Source: JBGTCY01 sp041748615
GTDB taxonomy: Bacteria > Bacteroidota > Bacteroidia > Chitinophagales > CAIOSU01
Assembly (NCBI GenBank): GCA_041748615.1
Contig: JBGTCY010000106.1
Location: 1 to 8,555, forward strand
Length of the DNA: 8,555 bases
Direction: 5' to 3'
Shown here: positions 1 through 5,464 of the stretch, in pieces
How the letters are laid out: the number at the start of each line of letters is the position of its first letter
How positions within the stretch are numbered: the stretch's first letter is position 1
Position numbers and translations under genes: made by a program
The notes under the pieces: model-generated
Told to the model about the DNA's origin: nothing
What the model saw: only the letters and a program-made list of their open reading frames with translations
Database searches by the model: none

Positions 1-19
1 TTTTCCATTTTATCAGGGG

Positions 20-50
20 ATGCCGGAATGCGCAAAGCCTCATCCGGCAT
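20..50. terminator. Hairpin just past the dehydrogenase 3' end, possible terminator
   Basis: The arms ATGCCGG (20-26) and CCGGCAT (44-50) pair perfectly. ATG (28-30) and CAT (41-43) extend the stem across one bulged A, giving 10 base pairs around a 10-base loop. It lies 8 bases beyond the stop codon of the leftward dehydrogenase gene. The T-rich tract (GTTTTATTTTATC, 56-68) is on the right, so as a classical intrinsic terminator it would stop rightward transcription arriving from outside the window. On the leftward transcript the stem is followed by A-rich sequence, so termination of the dehydrogenase mRNA here is less certain. It also resembles a REP-type palindrome, but only one copy is visible. 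Confidence 0.45.
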
Positions 51-58
51 GACACGTT

Positions 59-1636
59 TTATTTTATCTTCTCTTTATTTCCAATACTATCCAACTTCAA
101 CCCGTTCACCGCGAATTTTATCCAGTTCTTCGAGCGGGAGAAGTAGGCGTCCATCAGATTGCTCAGCAATTCATATTTGCTTTTGGTGAAGGGGTACCAG
201 TGCGGCTCTATCGTGCTGCCCTGCTTGTCAATGAGGATGCTTTTGCTGTTGCAGAAAGTGGTGATGCCGACTTCGCCTTTGTAGCGCCCGAAGCCGCTGT
301 CTTTCACTCCGCCAAAGGGGAGGGCGGGGTTGCCTTCGGTGAGCATGTGGCTGTTGATGCTGACGTTGCCGGTGACGATTTTGCGGGCTACGCGCTCGGC
401 ACGCTTGAGGTCTTTTGACCATACGCTCGCGCCCAAGCCGTAGGGCGAGTCGTTGGCGAGGCGGAGCGCTTCTTCTTCGGTTTTGAATTTCATCACCGCC
501 ACCACCGGTCCGAAGGTTTCTTCGCTGGCGATTTTCATGCCGTGGTGGCAATCCGCCACTACCGTGGGCGGGAAGTGGTGCGAGCCGGGTTCGCGCTTGC
601 CGCCCGTGAGGATTTTCGCGCCCTTTTGCGCGGCATCCTGTATGTGGTCTTCGATAATTTTGATTTGAAACTCAGCCGTCACCGCGCCCACATCGCAACT
701 GCCGGGGTCGCGGTAGTTGACGGAGGGCGTGGACACGCGCAGCTTTTTTGTTTTGTCCACGAGCATTGCGAGCAGTTTGTCGTAAATCGTGTCCTGCACA
801 TACAACCTTTCGAGCGAGGTACATGACTGCCCGGCATTGGTGAACGAACCCCACATGATGCCGTTGACGGTGCGCTCGAGGTCCACATCATCGAAGACGA
901 TGCTGGGGTCTTTGCCGCCCAGTTCGAGGTCAACGGGGATGAGGTACTTGCTGGCATGCTCCATGATTTTGTGTCCCGCGCGTACGCTGCCGGTGAAGTG
1001 GATTTTGTCGGGCTTGAGGTCAATGAGGCTTGCGCCCGTAGCCTTGCCGCCATAGACCACCTGGAAGGCGTCTTTCATGAAGCCGCTTTCTTCAATCATC
1101 TTTTCCCATAATCCTTTGAGGGGGGTGACCTCCGAGGGTTTGAAAATGACGGCATTGCCCGCTAAGAAAGCAAGCAGTCCGGGCACGATGCCCTGGTAAA
1201 ACGGGTAGTTCCACGGGGCGATAATGAGGATGACGCCTAACGGGTCATAGACGATTTTTGATTTTTTGCCCATGAGGAAGATGGGCGTGGAGGTGGGGTG
1301 GTCTTTGAGGATTTTGGGCGTCACTTTCTTGAAGTGGTCAATGACGTCACACACTTCAAACACTTCGCTGGTGAGGCAGTCCACGCGCGCCTTGCCGGTT
1401 TCTTCCACGATGCGGTCAATGATATGCTCGCGGTTTTTGAGGACGAAGTCATTAATCTTGAGCATCTCCCCGATACGCTGCTGCACGGTCATGTCCGCGA
1501 TGCGCTGCTGCACGGCTTTGGCAGTGTCGAATGTTTTTTGGAGGTCGGCATCAGTCGGTTCGGTAATCGTGTAGAGTTCTTTGTTGACTATTGGGTTATT
1601 GATGCTGATTATTGCGGGGGCGGTGGTGGTTTGCAT
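59..1636 (-). CDS. NAD(P)+-dependent aldehyde dehydrogenase (ALDH superfamily)
   Basis: This enzyme should oxidise an aldehyde to the carboxylic acid with NAD(P)+ in the cytoplasm; the substrate cannot be read from the sequence. All the hallmark residues of the family are present: the oxyanion-hole Asn in PWN (N143), the cofactor-binding Lys in FKPSE (K166), the FTGS turn (214-217), the general-base Glu in LELGGKDP (E238), the nucleophile Cys in GQSCTS (C272) and the Glu of EETFGP (E373). PFGGVKDSGFGRYKG (440-454) is the usual C-terminal signature. At 525 residues it is longer than the usual 450-500: about 50 extra residues follow the catalytic domain, with a HWYPF motif (479-483) and a hydrophobic, basic stretch (487-516). 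The start is the first ATG of the frame; only C-rich sequence and no Shine-Dalgarno lies before it. The body is about 53-55% GC in lines counted by hand, versus about 33% in a counted line of the phosphopantetheinyl transferase gene, which hints at transfer or different codon selection. Confidence 0.95.
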   Translation of the reverse strand: MQTTTAPAIISINNPIVNKELYTITEPTDADLQKTFDTAKAVQQRIADMTVQQRIGEMLKINDFVLKNREHIIDRIVEETGKARVDCLTSEVFEVCDVIDHFKKVTPKILKDHPTSTPIFLMGKKSKIVYDPLGVILIIAPWNYPFYQGIVPGLLAFLAGNAVIFKPSEVTPLKGLWEKMIEESGFMKDAFQVVYGGKATGASLIDLKPDKIHFTGSVRAGHKIMEHASKYLIPVDLELGGKDPSIVFDDVDLERTVNGIMWGSFTNAGQSCTSLERLYVQDTIYDKLLAMLVDKTKKLRVSTPSVNYRDPGSCDVGAVTAEFQIKIIEDHIQDAAQKGAKILTGGKREPGSHHFPPTVVADCHHGMKIASEETFGPVVAVMKFKTEEEALRLANDSPYGLGASVWSKDLKRAERVARKIVTGNVSINSHMLTEGNPALPFGGVKDSGFGRYKGEVGITTFCNSKSILIDKQGSTIEPHWYPFTKSKYELLSNLMDAYFSRSKNWIKFAVNGLKLDSIGNKEKIK

Positions 1637-1647
1637 GGGAGGGGGGA

Positions 1648-1726
1648 GTTTGGAGTTTAGAGTTTAAAGTTTGATGTTTAAAGTTGGTTGAAAAGTTTGT
1701 CTAAAGTCTGAAATCTAAAGTCTCAT
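1648..1726. repeat. Degenerate 7-bp tandem repeats, left of the mntA/hepT relic
   Basis: Two blocks in the same register type are visible. At 1648-1689 six heptads follow each other: GTTTGGA, GTTTAGA, GTTTAAA, GTTTGAT, GTTTAAA, GTTGGTT. At 1699-1726 four more follow: GTCTAAA, GTCTGAA, ATCTAAA, GTCTCAT. This fills most of the 89 bases between the hepT remnant and the dehydrogenase start, so any dehydrogenase promoter would overlap it. Heptanucleotide intergenic repeats are known in several bacterial groups; their function is unclear. Confidence 0.7.
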
Positions 1727-1842
1727 TATCTTTCTAATTCATTAATTATAGTTTTGATTCTCGCTTCTCCTTTCACGTATTCAGCAATTTTTTCAATGCT
1801 GTTCAAAATATGGTCTAAGTAAATCAGGTCTTCTTTTTTCAC
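1726..1842 (-). pseudogene. Truncated HepT-like HEPN toxin remnant, 38 codons
   Basis: A GTG codon overlaps the TGA stop of the upstream nucleotidyltransferase by four bases (GTGA), the coupled arrangement typical of MNT/HEPN pairs. The reading frame begins VKKEDLIYLDHILNSIEKIA and continues EYVKG, which matches the first helix of the DUF86/HepT family as I know it. It then runs into ARIKTIINELER and stops. Full-length HepT proteins are about 110-140 residues. The whole centre, including the Rx4-6H ribonuclease motif and the nearby Tyr that MntA modifies, is missing, and I found no continuation in the other leftward frames before 1637. The last 12 residues could be the family's C-terminal helix joined by an in-frame internal deletion; this is inference. 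A toxin without the Rx4-6H motif should be inactive. Confidence 0.65.
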
Positions 1843-2126
1843 TCGTAAATGGTTATCAGGTCTTGCTCGATATTTTTTTTCAATCGCTGATTTTTTAGCG
1901 CATTCTCTGTAACCAAATCTACAGCAATACCTAATTTATCTGATAGTTCCTGTTCAATCTGCACTAATTTCAACAATCCGATGCGTTCCTTAAATTTAAT
2001 AAGAATATCTAAGTCGCTTCCGGGTTTGCTTTCTCCCCTTGCATAAGAACCAAACACACTTACTCTCTCCGGGCTGTAAGGCAGCAAGATGTTGATGATG
2101 GTATGTTTAAGAGCCGTGTTAAGCAT
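1839..2126 (-). CDS. mntA: MntA-type minimal nucleotidyltransferase (antitoxin of MNT/HEPN module)
   Basis: This is a 95-residue protein of the polymerase-beta nucleotidyltransferase superfamily. The defining signature GSYARGE (26-32) followed by SDLDIL (37-42) is intact, giving the metal-binding pair D38 and D40, and D70 in IAVDLV is the likely third carboxylate. The length is normal for the family. In characterised pairs the MntA enzyme neutralises the HepT ribonuclease by adding AMP units to a tyrosine next to its active site. Here the partner gene follows directly with a 4-base overlap but is cut to 38 codons, so the antitoxin appears to have outlived its toxin. The start ATG is preceded by heptad repeats and no clear Shine-Dalgarno. 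A stand-alone nucleotidyltransferase with another target is possible but less likely given the overlapping HepT start. Confidence 0.85.
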   Translation of the reverse strand: MLNTALKHTIINILLPYSPERVSVFGSYARGESKPGSDLDILIKFKERIGLLKLVQIEQELSDKLGIAVDLVTENALKNQRLKKNIEQDLITIYE

Positions 2127-2129
2127 GAG

Positions 2130-2165
2130 GTCTAATGTCTGAAGTCTGAAAGTCTAAAATCTGAA
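2130..2165. repeat. Degenerate 7-bp tandem repeats, right of mntA
   Basis: Five near-identical units lie directly before the mntA start: GTCTAAT (2130-2136), GTCTGAA (2137-2143), GTCTGAA (2144-2150), one extra A, GTCTAAA (2152-2158) and ATCTGAA (2159-2165). The unit and its orientation are the same as in the block at 1699-1726, so the two blocks form direct repeats around the mntA/hepT pair. The rest of the spacer up to 2315 is AT-rich, and I see no gene or clear terminator in it. Confidence 0.7.
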
Positions 2166-2315
2166 TGAGGGAATAAAGATAAAAATTTTCGATGGTTAGG
2201 TGATAGCCAAATCTTAAAAACGCTCAATCTCATTCAGTAATGAAAATGAATAATGCACAATAATTTAATAAAACAAAATGTTGGGAATACGATTACAAAA
2301 CACTTGTCCGAAAAC

Positions 2316-2933
2316 CTAATGAAAACAATAAGTAAACGCATACTCCAAGTTCAACTCAAAAAAAATCTCAAGTTCTTTTCCTTTTACGTTGGCTAAAACA
2401 ATCCCTTTGCTGCCGGTAGCCGGTAACTTCAAATGAATTTCACCACTGAAAGAGAGTCCGGGTGTTGACATGAGTTTGTAAACTGTTTCTTTGGTAGACC
2501 AGCATAAAATCAAATCATCGGTTTTCAAATCATTTCCCAACGCAGCGATTTCTATATCGCTTAAAAATTTCTGATAAACCCGCTGCACTTTCGGATGAAT
2601 GATTTCAAGATCCAGCGCGACAGCATGTTTTTCACTCACCATCACTCCTACCCTGTTTCCGCTGTGCGTAAAAGAAATCTTCAAAGGACGGTTCGCGATG
2701 ACCGGCTGACCGATTTCATTGTATGTCAATTCAAGCGAAGCGTCATTCAGCATGGAATACAATAGAAAGCGTGTCGCGAGAAATTCCTTCTTCCTGCGCT
2801 CATTAAACTGCTCGTAGTCAACTCCATTCACATAGCTATGAGGAACCTGTTCGAAAAAGGACAAAGGTTCGGTTGTTTCCCAAATGGAAAGTTTGAATTT
2901 GTCTTCTTGCTTAATCGAGTGAATCAGCGGCAT
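2316..2933 (-). CDS. 4'-phosphopantetheinyl transferase, Sfp type
   Basis: This enzyme should transfer the 4'-phosphopantetheine arm of coenzyme A onto a conserved Ser of an acyl- or peptidyl-carrier protein, turning apo into holo form in the cytoplasm. The 205-residue protein shows the Sfp-family motifs in order: a basic RRKKEFLATR segment (46-55), GQP (75-77), ISFTHSGNRVGV (86-97), the Mg2+-binding ALDLE (106-110, with D108 and E110), and WSTKETVYKL (145-154) with the catalytic Glu E149 and conserved Lys K153. The length is that of the Sfp class rather than of the roughly 120-residue AcpS trimer class. Its target is not evident, since no carrier protein or synthase gene is in the window. 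It is read divergently from the WD40 gene. The start is the ATG preceded by a weakly purine-rich GAAAGAA. Confidence 0.9.
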   Translation of the reverse strand: MPLIHSIKQEDKFKLSIWETTEPLSFFEQVPHSYVNGVDYEQFNERRKKEFLATRFLLYSMLNDASLELTYNEIGQPVIANRPLKISFTHSGNRVGVMVSEKHAVALDLEIIHPKVQRVYQKFLSDIEIAALGNDLKTDDLILCWSTKETVYKLMSTPGLSFSGEIHLKLPATGSKGIVLANVKGKELEIFFELNLEYAFTYCFH

Positions 2934-2996
2934 TTCTTTCAGTTAACTCATAAATGATAATTTCACCCTTCGCACATTTTTCATTTACTTTTTCAC
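2934..2996. promoter_or_regulatory. 63-bp divergent spacer between the transferase and WD40 genes
   Basis: The two genes point away from each other, so both promoters must lie here or inside the coding starts. No exact copy of the Bacteroidota -7 motif TAnnTTTG is present. TACTTTTT, close before the rightward ATG, is a one-mismatch candidate that would give a very short leader. This is a positional inference and not a mapped promoter. Confidence 0.3.
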
Positions 2997-3911
2997 ATGC
3001 CCAAAATAAACATTACGAAAATAGCAGCGCTTGCCGTTCATTCCGGCTCAGTTTATACTTTGGTGAAAGCGCCAAATTCGGATTTTTTTTATTCAGGCGG
3101 TGGTGACGGCAGAGTGGTTCGTTGGAATTCAAATGATTTATCAACCGGAGTGATGGTGGCGCAGGTAAAATCAACTATTTTTTCCCTGCTGCCGCTGGGT
3201 GACGCTATGCTTGTCGGGCAGATGCTCGGAGGAATTCATGTGCTGGATTTGATTGAAAAAAAAGAATTCAAACACATCGTCTATCACAGTCAGGGAATTT
3301 TTGATCTGCGTTTATCTCCTGACGGCAATAAAATATTCGCTGCCGGTGGTGACGGTTTGTTCACCGTTTGGAATCCGATTGATTTCAGTTTATTGAACGC
3401 GTTGGAAATCTCCGATGAAAGCGTCCGGCAACTCGCGTTTCATCCCACCCAAAACCTGTTGGCGCTGGGTTGCAGCAATAACAAGATTTACATCATGAAC
3501 ACTGACGATTTCGGAGTAGAACATGAATTGGAAAGTCATTCCAACTCCGTCTTCTCCGTTTGTTTTTCACCTGACGGAAATTTGCTGCTCACCGGCTCAC
3601 GGGATGCTCAACTGAAAGTGTGGGATGCTAACAATGATTATCAATTACTCACCACTATTCCCGCACATTTATTCACCATCAATTCAATTGTTTTCAGCCC
3701 CGAAGGAAAATATTTTGCCACAGCCTCCCGCGACAAGACCATCAAAATCTGGGATTCCGCGAACTTTGAATTACTGAAAGTGATTGACAAGGAAAAAACG
3801 GACGGACATGTAAACTCAGTTAACAAATTGCTTTGGATTTCCGACACTCAATTGATTTCATGCAGTGATGACCGCAGCGTGATGGTGTGGAATATAGAAT
3901 CCGTGAATTGA
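2997..3911 (+). CDS. Seven-bladed WD40-repeat beta-propeller protein
   Basis: This 304-residue protein is essentially one WD40 propeller. Seven blades of about 42 residues can be laid out, with fourth strands ending at VVRWN (40-44), IHVLDL (80-85), FTVWN (122-126), IYIMN (164-168), LKVWD (206-210), IKIWD (250-254) and VMVWN (296-300). Typical features include SPDG turns (107-110, 191-194), GH-like positions such as H181 and H271, and SRD before the WD strands (201-203, 244-246). No signal peptide, membrane segment or extra catalytic domain is present, so it is expected to be a cytoplasmic scaffold for protein-protein contacts; its partner is unknown. It starts 63 bases from the divergent phosphopantetheinyl transferase. 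That conveys no clear functional link, though a shared promoter region is possible. Confidence 0.9.
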   Translation: MPKINITKIAALAVHSGSVYTLVKAPNSDFFYSGGGDGRVVRWNSNDLSTGVMVAQVKSTIFSLLPLGDAMLVGQMLGGIHVLDLIEKKEFKHIVYHSQGIFDLRLSPDGNKIFAAGGDGLFTVWNPIDFSLLNALEISDESVRQLAFHPTQNLLALGCSNNKIYIMNTDDFGVEHELESHSNSVFSVCFSPDGNLLLTGSRDAQLKVWDANNDYQLLTTIPAHLFTINSIVFSPEGKYFATASRDKTIKIWDSANFELLKVIDKEKTDGHVNSVNKLLWISDTQLISCSDDRSVMVWNIESVN

Positions 3912-4177
3912 ATTTACAATCCACAAAAGGCAAATCACAAATAAATTCCAATAATAAACATGAAAACTTCAAACCAACATTTCAGTGTGTCTGGATTGAT
4001 TTTTGTTTTGATTTTTAAAAATTGTGTATTATTTGTTTTTTGTGTATTGTTTTTTGGCGCTTAAAAAAAGTCAACTTATTTGTAAGTTTTATTTTGTAAG
4101 TATCTAAAATATAATATCTACTAATGCGGGCTTCAAATAGCGGACATTATTTTGACAACCTCCCTAAATGATTAACC
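3912..4177. other. AT-rich spacer between WD40 and rluD 3' ends, no clear gene
   Basis: These 266 bases separate convergent genes. The left part is A/C-rich (AATCCACAAAAGGCAAATCA and on) and the middle is T/G-rich with repeated TTTTGATTTTT and TTGTGTATT pieces, so the transcript could fold back loosely. A 34-codon frame (3960-4064, MKTSNQHFSV, then a run of hydrophobic residues) exists on the plus strand, but low-complexity T-rich DNA produces such frames by chance. TTTTTT (4050-4055) and AAAAAA (4064-4069) flank a GCGC core and could form a weak bidirectional stem. The piece TTTGTAAGT occurs as TTTGTAAGTTTT and TTTGTAAGTATC close together (about 4080-4105). I see no tRNA, strong terminator or promoter. 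Confidence 0.5.
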
Positions 4178-5257
4178 TCATCTGCCCGGCACCGCAAACT
4201 GAAAATATTTTCTCCATTTGTCAATCAACTGCTGAAAATCATCGGGCAGGGGCGCTTCGAAAAATAGTTCTTTTTTAGTCGCGGGATGCACAAATCCAAG
4301 CGTACGTGCGTGCAGCGCCTGTCGCGGCAGGATGGTGAAACAATTATCAACAAACTGCTTGTATTTCGAGTAGATAGTACCCTTCACAATGCGGTTGCCG
4401 CCATACGTTTCATCATTAAAAAGCGGATGACCGATATGCGCCATGTGCACGCGAATCTGATGCGTGCGACCCGTTTCAAGTTTGCAATCCACCATCGTGA
4501 CATAGCCGAGGTGTTCAATCACTTTGTAATGAGTAGTGGCTTCCTTTCCATAATCACCATCTGGAAAAACAGCCATCACTTTCCGGTTGCGTAAATTTCT
4601 GCCGATGCTGCCGGTGATGGTGCCTTCATTTTCATCAAAATCACCCCACACTAATGCAGTATAATTGCGCTGAATAGAGCGGTCGAAAAACTGGCGGGCA
4701 AGATACATCATCGCCATGTCGCTTTTCGCAATCACCATCAACCCGGAAGTGTCTTTATCCAGCCGGTGCACCAATCCCGGGCGGGATGGGTCGCTGACTT
4801 GCAAGGGCTGGTCTTTGCTGTAAGTGATTTTTGCCGCGGGAAGCTGACTGAAATGAAAGAGCAGCGCGTTCACCAACGTGCCCGTGTAGTTGCCGGGAGC
4901 GGGATGCACCACTAATCCCGCTTGTTTGTTGATGACCACAAGATGTTCGTCTTCAAAAACAATGTTGAGCGGAATATTTTCCGGCTCGGATTTGAATTCC
5001 AACGGAGGCGTATTCAGCACGATGGTGATGACATCCAGCGGCTTCACCTTGTAATTTGATTTTACCGGCTTCCCGTTCACAAGAATACTTTCAGCTTCAG
5101 CCGCCTGTTGCAGTTTGTTGCGGCTGACGCTTTCCATTCGGCTGAGTAAAAATTTATCAATGCGAAGCGGTTCCTGCCCTTTATCCACCGCGAACCGATG
5201 GTGTTCATAAAGGTCATCCCTGATTTCATTTTCCGGTTCCTGAATTTCGTCCTGCAT
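4178..5257 (-). CDS. rluD: 23S rRNA pseudouridine synthase, RluD type (S4 + RluA-family domain)
   Basis: This enzyme isomerises uridine to pseudouridine in 23S rRNA; the E. coli RluD counterpart acts on helix 69 (1911, 1915, 1917). The 359-residue protein has an N-terminal S4 RNA-binding domain (about 31-80: LRIDKFLLSRMESVSRNKLQ, ILVNGKPVKSNYKVKPLD) and the RluA-family catalytic domain from about 95. The signature HRLDKDTSGLMVIAKS (164-179) holds the catalytic Asp D167, and GRTHQIRVHM (263-272) and LHARTLGFVHP (315-325) are the later conserved motifs. A stretch of about 15 extra residues (139-156) precedes the signature compared with E. coli RluD. The assignment to RluD rather than RluC rests on the S4 domain plus overall similarity, so the exact uridines are not certain. 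The start ATG fits the usual beginning of the family. It lies 207 bases from the large secreted-protein gene on the same strand. Confidence 0.92.
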   Translation of the reverse strand: MQDEIQEPENEIRDDLYEHHRFAVDKGQEPLRIDKFLLSRMESVSRNKLQQAAEAESILVNGKPVKSNYKVKPLDVITIVLNTPPLEFKSEPENIPLNIVFEDEHLVVINKQAGLVVHPAPGNYTGTLVNALLFHFSQLPAAKITYSKDQPLQVSDPSRPGLVHRLDKDTSGLMVIAKSDMAMMYLARQFFDRSIQRNYTALVWGDFDENEGTITGSIGRNLRNRKVMAVFPDGDYGKEATTHYKVIEHLGYVTMVDCKLETGRTHQIRVHMAHIGHPLFNDETYGGNRIVKGTIYSKYKQFVDNCFTILPRQALHARTLGFVHPATKKELFFEAPLPDDFQQLIDKWRKYFQFAVPGR

Positions 5258-5261
5258 GAGG

Positions 5262-5269
5262 CAAAGTTA
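5262..5269 (-). promoter_or_regulatory. Candidate Bacteroidota -7 element before rluD
   Basis: On the minus strand the bases read TAACTTTG, an exact match to the Bacteroidota primary sigma -7 consensus TAnnTTTG. It ends four bases before the rluD ATG, so transcription would begin at or next to the start codon and the mRNA would be nearly leaderless. I see no matching TTG at the -33 position, so the match may be chance. Confidence 0.25.
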
Positions 5270-5464
5270 GAGGTTGGGGTTGATTGTGAGTTTATCCGCT
5301 GCGGTGAATGATTGTTTAAGTTTGTCCACTGCCTATGACGCACTTTTAAGATGAATGAATTTTAGTCAGTTTTAAATGATATATTCTTGCATCCTTTACT
5401 TCCATAAAGTCCGGAAATGTAATGGCTTATATCCAATTAAGCGTTATGAAAGTTCAGGTAAAAA

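Noticed and set aside
200..1660. Several long plus-strand and alternative minus-strand open frames, including a 120-codon frame at 1298-1660
   Set aside because: They lie across the aldehyde dehydrogenase gene, which has every catalytic motif. The GC-rich DNA makes long antisense frames by chance, and their proteins show no recognisable domain.
3641..3847. 68-codon minus-strand frame inside the WD40 gene
   Set aside because: It is antisense to blades 6-7 of an intact propeller.
4286..4594. 102-codon plus-strand frame inside rluD
   Set aside because: It is antisense to the catalytic domain of rluD and looks like a shadow.
5077..5343. 88-codon minus-strand frame overlapping the rluD start
   Set aside because: It is out of frame with the S4 domain of rluD, its product is low-quality sequence with no family features, and the rluD start fits its family.
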